Source: a virus. From it: 20,659 nt of DNA. The notes beneath the pieces were generated by a model that was not told where the DNA came from, made no database searches, and saw only the letters and a list, made by a program, of their open reading frames with translations. This document shows, piece after piece, positions 14,514 to 20,659 of this stretch (position 1 is the first letter of the stretch; every line of letters starts with the position of its first letter). The stretch is taken from positions 1 through 20,659 of the IMG/VR virus record IMGVR_UViG_3300013297_000018, one strand, 5' to 3'. Position numbers and translations under genes: made by a program.

Positions 14514-14993
14514 CTATTTCGGTAAGATCTTCGCCGCGATCCGCTCGGCCATCCCGTTACTCGCGGCTAGCAGCGGCCTCTCTAGGTACTTCGGGCCCCC
14601 TTGCGAGAAGTGCGGCGGGGTTGCCTTCCAGCTCGGCGGGTCGTAAGCGCTCGGCGTCTCGTGGACCGCGGCAGCGTACGCCGCAGACCGTCCCTCTCCG
14701 AACGACACGGTCACCGAGAGAACCGAGCCGTTCGTCTCAAGCAGGGAAACCGAGCCCGAGTCGCGAAGCTCGCCAGAGTCGACCGGCACTGCGGCCTTTG
14801 CCGCGTCGAGGATTTCCCTCCCCTCGGCGAGGAGAGAGTTACCGAGTTGCCATTCGAATATTCCTGCCAGAGAGCCGAGCTTAGCGCGAACGGCATCTAG
14901 GCCCTCGATCGATGCGCCGAAATTTCCCAAGCTAGGCGGCGCCTTCGTCTTCGCTTTCGCCTGCTGTCGGGGCCGTGGCATCGTCGCTGGCAT
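14514..14993 (-). CDS. HK97 gp10-like tail completion / head-tail joining protein
   Basis: The conserved part (about 140 residues) matches the pattern of the gp10 family of neck or tail completion proteins: IEGLDAVRAKLGSL, a long helix LAEGREILDAAKAAVPVDSGELRDS, and YAAAVHETPSAYDPPSWKA with the family-typical Y-A-x-x-V-H-E. It closes with GPKYLERPLLAASNGMAERIA. The start is uncertain. In-frame ATGs lie at 15014, 14993 and 14981, all inside the upstream glycosyltransferase gene and none with a strong ribosome site. I give 14993 (159 residues, 62-nt overlap). It would act at the head-tail interface together with the tail terminator. It is separated from that gene by the plus-strand block. Confidence 0.75.
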   Translation of the reverse strand: MPATMPRPRQQAKAKTKAPPSLGNFGASIEGLDAVRAKLGSLAGIFEWQLGNSLLAEGREILDAAKAAVPVDSGELRDSGSVSLLETNGSVLSVTVSFGEGRSAAYAAAVHETPSAYDPPSWKATPPHFSQGGPKYLERPLLAASNGMAERIAAKILPK

Positions 14994-16236
14994 GCGCGCT
15001 TTCGAGGAGTCCATCGACGATCTCTTCGAGCATTGAGGTGAACATCTCCCCGGTCTGCGACCACGGCAGTTCCTCGGCGCGGCGTCGGCCGAGAGACCCG
15101 ATCTCCGCCCGAAGCACACGGTCCGCGTAGAGCGCCTCTAGCGCCTCGATCGTGGCGGCCTTATCCGCTACCCCGCCGATCGTATACTTCCCTTCACGTG
15201 ATCCATTCGGCGCCGACAGTGCGGTACTCGTACACGGGATCTGGATCGCCGCGCCGTTCAACCAACCCCGCTCGCCCAGCGCTGCCCACGACGGGACAAT
15301 GCACGGCACCCCGCAGGCCATAGCCTCCAGTACTGGCAGACACCAGCCCTCCGACTGCGAGAGGGTCAGGAAGGCGTCGAAGGCGTTGTAGAAGTAAGGG
15401 AGACTCGTCTCGGGCTGACCTTGGCCGAGATCCGGGCTGGCGATGAACACTCGCTCCGCGATCCCGTAGTACCGTGCGAGGGATGAGATGTCGACGCCGT
15501 CCGAGTCGCCGGTAGGTCCGACGTAGAGATAGAGATAGGCATTCGGCTGGTTGTCGGGGCTATCGGGCGTTCCGTGCAGCCATTCCGCGAAGTACGAGAT
15601 GAGTAGATCAAGGCGCTTGCGGTACTGGTTCCGGCCGACGTACCCCACGATGAAGGCGTCGTCGGGGATGCCTGGCTTGCAGATCGAAGCGCGGCACGCG
15701 AGACGGGTTTCCGGGTCCTTCGGCGCGTACAGCGTGGAGTCGACGCCGAGCGGGATCACCGTAACCGGGGCCAGATAGCCCCCTCGCGCGAGTTCGTCGG
15801 CCGCGAAGTCCGTCCATACCGCGACGTGAGTGATCGCGGGGTCGGCGAGTGCGCTCGCATGGATGTTCTTGGCGTCAACCGCGAGGTAGGCGATCACCGG
15901 GAACGGGAGCGGGGCGTCCGCGGGGGTATCGAACTCAGCGCGGAGCGCGGAGAGGTAATGCGGGATGTTCCACGGGTCGTTCAGTAGGACAACCGCATCG
16001 GGTTGCAGACGACGGGCGAGACGCGGAAGCCGGGAGATTCCGAAACCGTCTCGGCCGCCGTCGAAAGGGTGAACGCAGTGATAGAGCGGGTAGGGGTAGG
16101 GATGGGTTTCGTCGTGCCAGTTGATCGCGAGTACGTGGATTTCATGGCCTGCCGCGTGGAGCGCATCACAGACCGCATGAGTTACGCGGGAAAATCCAGA
16201 GGGCACAGCCCCGTCTCCACACCAGAGGATTTTCAA
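14932..16236 (-). CDS. GT-B fold glycosyltransferase (GT4-like)
   Basis: This 434-residue protein starts at TTG 16236, which overlaps the previous stop as TTGA and has GAGGG 6 nt upstream. The fold is GT-B. The N-terminal Rossmann domain has a glycine-containing loop (PSGFSRVTH, residues 12-20). The linker reads VTVIPLGVDSTLY (158-170), and the second domain opens with GYVGRNQYRKRLD (198-210). The nucleotide-sugar site is SEGWCLPVLEAMACGVPC (295-312), the E-x7-E type motif of retaining GT4 enzymes. The acidic C-terminus (ESEDEGAA) is probably disordered. It would transfer a sugar from an NDP-sugar to an acceptor that cannot be read from sequence. Its place in the head-tail operon suggests modification of virion proteins, but host surface or DNA glycosylation are alternatives. 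Confidence 0.88.
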   Translation of the reverse strand: MKILWCGDGAVPSGFSRVTHAVCDALHAAGHEIHVLAINWHDETHPYPYPLYHCVHPFDGGRDGFGISRLPRLARRLQPDAVVLLNDPWNIPHYLSALRAEFDTPADAPLPFPVIAYLAVDAKNIHASALADPAITHVAVWTDFAADELARGGYLAPVTVIPLGVDSTLYAPKDPETRLACRASICKPGIPDDAFIVGYVGRNQYRKRLDLLISYFAEWLHGTPDSPDNQPNAYLYLYVGPTGDSDGVDISSLARYYGIAERVFIASPDLGQGQPETSLPYFYNAFDAFLTLSQSEGWCLPVLEAMACGVPCIVPSWAALGERGWLNGAAIQIPCTSTALSAPNGSREGKYTIGGVADKAATIEALEALYADRVLRAEIGSLGRRRAEELPWSQTGEMFTSMLEEIVDGLLESAHASDDATAPTAGESEDEGAA

Positions 16237-16442
16237 GTGAAGCCCTCGGCCCGCGGGGCAGACGATTCGGCGGATTCGCTTGCAGATCGATCAAGCGCCT
16301 CAAGGGTCCCCTCTGCCGATAATCTTTCCAGCGCGCTTTCGAAAGTCCAGCCGAGGAGAACCAACTCGCGCTGCATGCCCAGAGAGAGCGAATCCCACGG
16401 AATTGACGTCGGTTGACGTCCGACAATGAGCCTATCTCTCAC
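16233..16442 (-). CDS. Small hypothetical protein
   Basis: This 69-residue protein should start at GTG 16442. That start overlaps the previous stop as GTGA, with GGAG 9 nt upstream. Longer in-frame ATG starts (16451, 16457) have ribosome sites that are too close. The sequence contains LIVGRQPTSIPWDSLSLGMQRELVLLGWTFESALERL, probably two helices, then a Ser/Glu-rich tail. It overlaps the glycosyltransferase start as TTGA. I recognise no family. Its coupled position suggests expression with the glycosyltransferase. Confidence 0.6.
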   Translation of the reverse strand: MRDRLIVGRQPTSIPWDSLSLGMQRELVLLGWTFESALERLSAEGTLEALDRSASESAESSAPRAEGFT

Positions 16443-16687
16443 GGTTTGCATCTCCATTTCTCTTCGACTGTGTCTTGTGTTTCGCGTGCGATCCCCTCTG
16501 CCCGCCGCAGATAGTAGAGCGAGAGACCTTTGCAAGGAGCGGATGGCGGTTCTGCCGGTTCACGGCGCGGACGATCTGTGTGCTTGCCGTATGGCTGCCC
16601 GCACCAGTAGCACGGCTCGTCAGCGTCGGCGGGTGGTCGAGCCATTGGGATCGAGCGGGCGACACGGCCCATGCGGATCGTAGGCAC
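16439..16687 (-). CDS. Small zinc-knuckle-like protein
   Basis: This 82-residue protein starts at GTG 16687, 12 nt after the previous stop. ATG 16672 is an alternative start, and neither has a clear ribosome site. Residues 26-36 read CYWCGQPYGKH, a C-x2-C-x6-H pattern, with a further Cys near residue 52 (SAPCKGLSLYYLRRAEGI). That set would suffice for one zinc ion. The same C-x2-C-G...H spacing recurs in the neighbouring 95-residue protein. The ends are basic and Pro-rich. The function is unknown; nucleic acid or protein binding is possible. Confidence 0.55.
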   Translation of the reverse strand: MPTIRMGRVARSIPMARPPADADEPCYWCGQPYGKHTDRPRREPAEPPSAPCKGLSLYYLRRAEGIARETQDTVEEKWRCKP

Positions 16688-16699
16688 AGTGGCAGCTAC

Positions 16700-16987
16700 T
16701 TAGATCGTCGCCTCGGGGTCGAAAACCGAGCGCATGCGCCGACCGATGCCGTCCTCGACCCAGCCCATCGTATAGACACCGTGCGGGAACATGCGAGTCA
16801 TGTCCTCGGCGGTTGCAGGTTGCATGCGGTCGGACGCACGCGAGATAATGCTCCCGTCGCCATCGCAATACTTGCAACCGCGGGGTCGACCTTCGTGCCC
16901 GAGTGAGTGCCACCCACAACCGGAACAGACGAAACCGTCCGGTGCGGGTGGGGTAGGATCGGCAGGTGGAATCCATTGATAGCTCAT
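16700..16987 (-). CDS. Small zinc-ribbon-like protein
   Basis: This 95-residue protein starts at ATG 16987, overlapping the methyltransferase stop as ATGA. After a Pro-rich N-terminus it has CSGCGWHSLGH (residues 21-31) and CKYC (38-41), a paired Cys/His arrangement typical of a small zinc ribbon. The second half, EDMTRMFPHGVYTMGWVEDG and IGRRMRSVFDPEATI, looks like a short alpha/beta element. No family is recognised. Its position between the methyltransferase and the glycosyltransferase suggests an accessory role in that group. Confidence 0.6.
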   Translation of the reverse strand: MSYQWIPPADPTPPAPDGFVCSGCGWHSLGHEGRPRGCKYCDGDGSIISRASDRMQPATAEDMTRMFPHGVYTMGWVEDGIGRRMRSVFDPEATI

Positions 16988-17859
16988 GAGTGCTCTCCAC
17001 GAATCGCGATCAGTGCGATCGAGGTAGTCCGTCGCCCGCCTGCAAGCTCGATGTTGAGATGGGAAATCGCGCTGGGACTATACGGAGGCTGATCGATATA
17101 CAGATCCTCGGGCTCCGCCCCCTGCGCAGCGTCGATCGGCAGCAGTATGTCCCCTTGAGCCTCTAGCGTCGTGGTGAGCATCGCGATATCCGCATCTCGA
17201 TAGAGCGAGAGATCGGGAGTGTCGAGCGGCAGGGTACCGGGGTCGGGGTCGTACTCGTACTCCGTGGTGTGGACCGCGATCCCTCCAGGCCGTAGCACGT
17301 CCATCTGCCGTGTGAAGAACAGAAGACCCGCATGCGCGCCACCGATATGCTCGAAGGACCCGCACGAGTAGGTGAGATCGAATCGACCGCGCCAGAGGTC
17401 CGAGGGGAGATCTGCCATGTCTATCGCGCGGTACTCGCAGCCGGCGGCGAATTCTTCCTCGCTCACATACCCGAGCCTGCCGAGCTGCGAGTGTCCCGCC
17501 GCGTGCTGGCCGGTTTCTTTCCATCCGGGGATGGTGTCGGCTTCGGGTTTGTCGGTCGCGAGGACTGAGCAGCCATGGCCCACGAACCACGCGGGGAGAG
17601 GCTCGCGACCTACCCCGAACCCGAGGACTCGCGGGCGGATGAGCGTGGAAGAACTGGCCTTCAGTACGCGGAAGACGTGAAGGATCACCGCGAACTCCCA
17701 GAGCTTGCGGTGCGGCGGGGTGAGCGGGAGATGGAGCTGTGCCGAGGCGAGAGAGAGCCAGTCGGCGCGGAAGTCGGAGGCTCGGACGCGGAGAGAGTGC
17801 GAGATGGGGGGGAGACCGAGCGCTTCAGAAGACGGGGAGAGTAATTCGCTACGGATCAT
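16984..17859 (-). CDS. Class I SAM-dependent methyltransferase
   Basis: I choose ATG 17859 (291 residues). It overlaps the preceding stop as ATGA, while the longer open frame to 18057 would run through that gene and into the glycosyltransferase. Motif I is VLGFGVGREPLPAWF (residues 78-92), followed by the acidic end of strand 2 (VLATDK, 99-104). Further motifs are AIDMADLP (145-152), FDLTYSCGSFEHIGG (160-174) and LRPGGIAVHTTE (189-200). These fit a Rossmann-fold small-molecule or glycan methyltransferase. DNA methyltransferase motifs (DPPY, NPPY, PCQ) are absent. The N-terminal 70 residues are helical and may bind substrate. Together with the two glycosyltransferases it probably methylates a sugar or a modified protein; the substrate is unknown. 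Confidence 0.85.
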   Translation of the reverse strand: MIRSELLSPSSEALGLPPISHSLRVRASDFRADWLSLASAQLHLPLTPPHRKLWEFAVILHVFRVLKASSSTLIRPRVLGFGVGREPLPAWFVGHGCSVLATDKPEADTIPGWKETGQHAAGHSQLGRLGYVSEEEFAAGCEYRAIDMADLPSDLWRGRFDLTYSCGSFEHIGGAHAGLLFFTRQMDVLRPGGIAVHTTEYEYDPDPGTLPLDTPDLSLYRDADIAMLTTTLEAQGDILLPIDAAQGAEPEDLYIDQPPYSPSAISHLNIELAGGRRTTSIALIAIRGEHS

Positions 17860-18041
17860 CGGTCTTCGACTTTTCCTCCGACCCACGTAGCGGCACACGA
17901 ACACAGATAGTGATGCTCGACATCCGAGTGCGTTGTGACGATGTATACGCGATGACCGCGACGCTCGTGTGAACGCTTGATATCGACGGCGATAGAGAGA
18001 CCCGATAGAGGCTCGGTTGTCAATGCGATACGTTCGCTCAC
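17856..18041 (-). CDS. Tiny Cys/His protein between glycosyltransferase and methyltransferase
   Basis: This 61-residue gene is seen from its overlaps at both ends: GTG 18041 overlaps the glycosyltransferase stop (GTGA), and its TGA overlaps the methyltransferase ATG (ATGA). The sequence has a strand-helix-strand start (IALTTEPLSGLSIAVDIKRS), a basic segment (HERRGHRVYIV) and a Cys/His cluster, THSDVEHHYLCSCAATWVGG, that could bind zinc. A longer in-frame extension to 18368 is the shadow of the upstream gene. The function is unknown. Confidence 0.6.
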   Translation of the reverse strand: MSERIALTTEPLSGLSIAVDIKRSHERRGHRVYIVTTHSDVEHHYLCSCAATWVGGKVEDR

Positions 18042-18826
18042 GGCACGAGAATAGCACGCGAGCGAGAGCGGCTGGTGTATCGCCAGTCCCGACCGCGCCA
18101 CGAATCGAAGACCGGCGGCGATGGGTCCTCGGGGCGGATCGCGGATCGGACGCCGATATGCTGACACATGCTCGGGCAGCTCGCTAGGATTCGACCATCC
18201 GCATACCGGTTCCGCAGCCAGTCTTGCAGCATGAGATCGTACTGCCCGGGCGCCGAAACCCCGCGCACCATCGGGTTCGACTGCCAGTACTCGCCGAGAG
18301 AGCGTGCGTCCTCCGCGCGGAGTGCGATGGCCTGTGTCCCGTAGAACGCGTGGACCGGATACTCCCAAGCGCTACTGCCCCGCGCGATCTCCGCTTCGAT
18401 CTGCGGGGTGTAGGCCGTGCCGAAGGAGTAGACGCGGTGCGCGGGGCCCGCGTGATCGTCGAGCCAATCGCCGACCGAGTCGAGGAAGTCCGCACACACG
18501 TCGATGTCGTCTTCGAGGTACAGCACCCACGGAGCGCCGGTCAGGGACCCAAGGCTGAGCGCGCGGCCAGCGTTCTCACAGGGTAGGAGCCTCGTCGCGC
18601 TTCCTGTGTACTGCGCACTGAGCGTTCCGAGCGCGGAGAATACGAGCGTACGTGCCTCAGCCGATCCGGAGCCTTCGACGAGAAGAAAGGTAGCTCGGCG
18701 CCGAGATTGCCACAGACCTCCGCGACAGATATTTTCAATCGTTGCTCGAAGATAGGATTCACCGCCGCTAACGAGCGTCCGATCGCAGGTCGGCATGACG
18801 ACAGCGATATCGGCGATGCGGTTCAC
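18038..18826 (-). CDS. GT-A fold glycosyltransferase (family 2-like)
   Basis: This 262-residue protein starts at GTG 18826, overlapping the previous stop as GTGA. The N-terminus is IAVVMPTCDR (residues 7-16), the usual first strand of GT-A enzymes. WVLYLEDDIDVCADFLDS (100-117) carries the acidic DxD-type metal site after a donor-binding region. The C-terminal half, with YSFGTAYTPQIEAEI, YGTQAIALRAEDARSL and GQYDLMLQDWLRNRYADGR, fits the acceptor side, and LMLQDWL is similar to the glycan-processing LgtD/GT25 style. It would add a sugar to a phage or host acceptor. It is the first enzyme of the chain that continues with the methyltransferase and the GT-B glycosyltransferase. Confidence 0.8.
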   Translation of the reverse strand: MNRIADIAVVMPTCDRTLVSGGESYLRATIENICRGGLWQSRRRATFLLVEGSGSAEARTLVFSALGTLSAQYTGSATRLLPCENAGRALSLGSLTGAPWVLYLEDDIDVCADFLDSVGDWLDDHAGPAHRVYSFGTAYTPQIEAEIARGSSAWEYPVHAFYGTQAIALRAEDARSLGEYWQSNPMVRGVSAPGQYDLMLQDWLRNRYADGRILASCPSMCQHIGVRSAIRPEDPSPPVFDSWRGRDWRYTSRSRSRAILVP

Positions 18827-19059
18827 GACGCCGCGCTCTCTCCACGCGCGGTCCGGAGAAGTGCCGCCGCGATCTCCTCACAGTCCGTGCGCGTCAGGAG
18901 CCGCGGGATCGGCTCGGCTTCCCGCTGCCCGCCATCCGCGCCGATGACAGTGCGGAGTGCACCGCTCCGGGTCTGGGTTTGCGAAATGAAGACGTAACCG
19001 CCTTCGACGAGGGGAATGGAAATAGAGTCTAGATGGGTGTTCGGCGTCTCGATGTCCAT
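18823..19059 (-). CDS. Small hypothetical protein
   Basis: This 78-residue protein starts at ATG 19059, 7 nt after the stop of the head-closure gene. It opens MDIETPNTHLDSISIPLVEGGYVFISQTQTR, a beta-rich segment. It then has ALRTVIGADGGQ and a helix PRLLTRTDCEEIAAALLRTA before a short tail. I see no named family. Its stop overlaps the glycosyltransferase GTG (GTGA), so it is part of the same transcript. It could be a small structural or accessory protein. Confidence 0.6.
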   Translation of the reverse strand: MDIETPNTHLDSISIPLVEGGYVFISQTQTRSGALRTVIGADGGQREAEPIPRLLTRTDCEEIAAALLRTARGESAAS

Positions 19060-19066
19060 GCGCGGA

Positions 19067-19519
19067 TTATAACCCGCCCCCGCCCTTCCCGATCCACATC
19101 TCGGTCATCAAAAGCGCATTCGTCCCCGGGTCCAAGAGCCCCTCGATCGCGACGATCGGGCCGACGACCCCGTTCGATAGCGTAATCTTGTCACGATCGT
19201 CGAACGGTTCAGTCCGCCCGGGCGCACCATTCGCCGGAACCGCACGCGGAATCGTGATCTTGGCGAGAGTCTGGATGACCGCACCGGTTCCCGGGTCGAC
19301 GCGGACCGCACCCCACTCGACGATCGCGGGGAGAGTGACGGGCGGGGCGAGGGATGCGGTACTGGAGGATTGACCCGCGTATCCGCCAGCGGGGTAGCCG
19401 GAGGGGGTTGAGGCTGCGGAGGCGCCGATCCATGCCTCGTGGGTGATGGTTGATTGAAGGGAAGCGGAGACGCGGTCGACCGCCGCGACGCCGTTTCGGA
19501 GAGTGTTGATGAGGGACAT
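19067..19519 (-). CDS. Probable head-closure / head-tail joining protein
   Basis: This 150-residue protein starts at ATG 19519, 12 nt after the preceding stop. The N-terminal helix (MSLINTLRNGVAAVDRVSASLQS) leads to a Gly/Ser/Pro-rich loop. A beta-rich core follows, AIVEWGAVRVDPGTG, AKITIPRAVPANG and FDDRDKITLSNGVVGPIVAIEG. The end reads DPGTNALLMTEMWIGKGGGG. The D-x-I-T-L-S-G...G-P-I-V pattern resembles phage stopper/head-closure proteins and related adaptors, which keep DNA in the filled head and receive the tail. The assignment also rests on order: connector, this gene, gp10-like, terminator. I am moderately sure of its place in the neck and less sure of the precise family. Confidence 0.65.
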   Translation of the reverse strand: MSLINTLRNGVAAVDRVSASLQSTITHEAWIGASAASTPSGYPAGGYAGQSSSTASLAPPVTLPAIVEWGAVRVDPGTGAVIQTLAKITIPRAVPANGAPGRTEPFDDRDKITLSNGVVGPIVAIEGLLDPGTNALLMTEMWIGKGGGGL

Positions 19520-19531
19520 CGGCTGGACGCG

Positions 19532-19726
19532 CTAACCGTACAATAGAAGAACGCCGCAGCTTCGAGCAAATAGGTCGCGTGAAGGATCGAATGCCCGAAA
19601 CGAGATGGAGTGCACCCATGTACCACCAACGAGTTTAGAGATTGAACTGCCAGACGTGAGCCATAGCGGCTCACCCAGCGAGTTCCGGCACAGCGAGAAC
19701 GGGACGATAGATTCGAGATCGATCAC
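19532..19726 (-). CDS. Tiny hypothetical protein between connector and head-closure genes
   Basis: This 64-residue gene is inferred from its GTG start at 19726, which overlaps the stop of the connector gene (GTGA) with GAGG just upstream, and from its clean end at TAG 19532, 12 nt before the next start. The sequence VIDLESIVPFSLCRNSLGEP, then LWLTSGSSISKLVGGTWVHS and ISFRAFDPSRDLFARSC, looks like a small beta-rich protein and not random translation. The longer frame to 19897 overlaps the connector gene and is not real. The function is unknown. It fills what would otherwise be a 200-nt gap. Confidence 0.6.
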   Translation of the reverse strand: MIDLESIVPFSLCRNSLGEPLWLTSGSSISKLVGGTWVHSISFRAFDPSRDLFARSCGVLLLYG

Positions 19727-20097
19727 ATTGCCTCGAATAGTACGCCCGCACCACTCGCGGCCCCGGCTGCGACCGCCATCGCTTTCAGGCTCGCGATCTC
19801 CGCCTCGATCGCCTGTACCGCGGACTGATCTACGCCCTGATGGATGTTGAGCCGCGAGACTTGGATCGAGACGACACCTTTGCCAGCGCTCGCCCATCGC
19901 GTGAGGAGCATGCCGAGAGCGGTTGCGGCAGCGGAGTACTTCCTGGCAGGCCCGGTGGAGTAGACGAGCCCGGCGTCGGCCAGTAACGCATCGATCTCCT
20001 CGTTCTGGAGAGAAACCGAGGTTGGGTCGGTGTCACCGATCTTGAGCCGGACGAAGTCCCGCTCAGTCGGGATGGAGAGATCGTAAGAGAAGGACAT
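19723..20097 (-). CDS. gp6-like head-tail connector (adaptor) protein
   Basis: This 124-residue protein opens MSFSYDLSIPTERDFVRLKIGDTDP, followed by SLQNEEIDALLADAG, the well-known pattern of phage head-tail adaptor proteins of the gp6/YqbG-like group. These are all-helical rings that bind the portal. Residues about 50-120 continue as helices (ARKYSAAATALGMLLTRWAS, VDQSAVQAIEAEIASLKAMA). ATG 20097 lies 15 nt after the previous stop. It anchors the identity of the whole module as a head-tail joining region. Portal, protease and capsid genes would be expected beyond the right edge. Confidence 0.8.
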   Translation of the reverse strand: MSFSYDLSIPTERDFVRLKIGDTDPTSVSLQNEEIDALLADAGLVYSTGPARKYSAAATALGMLLTRWASAGKGVVSIQVSRLNIHQGVDQSAVQAIEAEIASLKAMAVAAGAASGAGVLFEAM

Positions 20098-20112
20098 CGC
20101 GGAGCCCGGATC

Positions 20113-20364
20113 TTAGAGAGCAGACTCGATCTGAACCAATGGACCGCTAATGCAGTCGTGTTCAATATACGGGTCAACGATCTTCCAGCCCACTGCCCTG
20201 ATGGCCTCTTGAACAGAACAGTAAAGATCCCAATTCTCGTCCGCTGTGCCTTCAGGAAACACATCGAGACGAAAGAACGGCGGGTCACCGGAGATCTCGG
20301 CGTCCGGCCAAACGGCCATTACTGGATGTGACTCCCAATCCGGTGTGGTTTCGGTGTCGGTCAT
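20113..20364 (-). CDS. Small hypothetical protein
   Basis: This 83-residue protein starts at ATG 20364, overlapping the previous stop (ATGA). The acidic N-terminus (MTDTETTPDWESHPVMAVWP) precedes an alpha/beta segment, PFFRLDVFPEGTADENWDLY, with helix SVQEAIRAVGWKIVDPYIEH and a short end. I recognise no family. Its codon use and tight placement in the head-tail module support a real gene. Confidence 0.6.
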   Translation of the reverse strand: MTDTETTPDWESHPVMAVWPDAEISGDPPFFRLDVFPEGTADENWDLYCSVQEAIRAVGWKIVDPYIEHDCISGPLVQIESAL

Positions 20365-20657
20365 ACGCGGTGCAGCCGTCGTATCGCTGCCTTCCCCGCG
20401 CGAATCACGAGCGGACGCTTCAACCCGCCCTTCGCTTCCTCCGCCTCGATCGCTGCCTCCACGTCCTCGGCGGATTCCAGATCGCGGATCGTCTTGGCAG
20501 CCTCGGCAGCGGAAACCGCAGCGAGGTAGGTGGACCAGTCGGGAGCGGCTTCGTCATCGGCGGCGGTGGTGGGGCTAACAGCATCGGCATCGGGCGCGGA
20601 GTCTGCTAGCGAGTTGTTCTCTTCATGAACGGGGGGCAGATCGGCAATCGCTTGCAT
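20361..20657 (-). CDS. Acidic small protein at window edge (start may lie outside)
   Basis: The visible frame has 98 residues from ATG 20657, only 2 nt from the window end, so a longer protein cannot be excluded. The first half is acidic and low in complexity (VHEENNSLADSAPDADAVSP, EAAPDWSTYLAAVSAAEAAK). The second half is a helical, more basic segment, DLESAEDVEAAIEAEEAKGG and LKRPLVIRAGKAAIRRL. I recall similar short proteins before head-tail adaptor genes, but no function is known to me. Confidence 0.55.
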   Translation of the reverse strand: MQAIADLPPVHEENNSLADSAPDADAVSPTTAADDEAAPDWSTYLAAVSAAEAAKTIRDLESAEDVEAAIEAEEAKGGLKRPLVIRAGKAAIRRLHRV

Positions 20658-20659
20658 AA

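Noticed and set aside
17860-18057. A 66-codon N-terminal extension of the methyltransferase
   Set aside because: It is Arg-rich, runs through the 61-residue gene and into the end of the glycosyltransferase, and ATG 17859 has the ATGA overlap typical of this operon.

Overview
The window looks like part of the genome of a long-tailed (siphovirus-type) double-stranded DNA bacteriophage or prophage. It has a GC-rich coding style, Shine-Dalgarno sites of the GGAGG type, and tightly packed genes with ATGA/GTGA stop-start overlaps. A recognisable head-tail joining and tail module runs on the minus strand. There are no ribosomal or housekeeping genes, no insertion sequence and no CRISPR array. The host cannot be named from what is visible.

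The minus strand should be read from right to left. From 20657 to 19067 lie small head-tail joining genes: an acidic protein, an unknown, a gp6-like connector, a tiny 64-residue gene and a probable head-closure protein. From 19059 to 14932 comes a chain of eight genes, mostly with overlapping stops and starts. It holds a GT-A type glycosyltransferase, a class I methyltransferase, a GT-B type glycosyltransferase and several very small proteins, three of them Cys/His-bearing. The chain ends in a gp10-like tail completion gene (14993-14514). The minus module resumes at 9477 with a tail terminator-like gene and the major tail protein. Next are the tail assembly chaperone pair G/GT, joined by a probable programmed -1 frameshift at C CCA AAC. 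Then come a 1889-residue tape measure protein and, running off the left edge, a tail hub protein that appears to carry an inserted LamG-type lectin domain.

Between the gp10-like gene and the tail terminator gene sits a plus-strand block (about 9660-14506) pointing against the flanking genes. It has its own TTGACA/TACTCT promoter, a strongly structured 5' leader and a 108-residue Cys/His protein. It continues with a 711-residue protein of a phage family I recognise but whose function is unknown, a coiled-coil partner and a 140-residue partner. The block then has a structured intergenic RNA candidate, tRNA-Ile(GAU) and two further unknown genes. This is the most promising uncharacterised part of the window.

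The minus-strand genes build the connector, the tail tube and the tail tip. The glycosyltransferases and methyltransferase may decorate the particle or the host surface. The plus-strand block is an accessory or regulatory unit embedded in the structural module. Function statements rest on reading motifs and recalled family resemblance; no database search was run.
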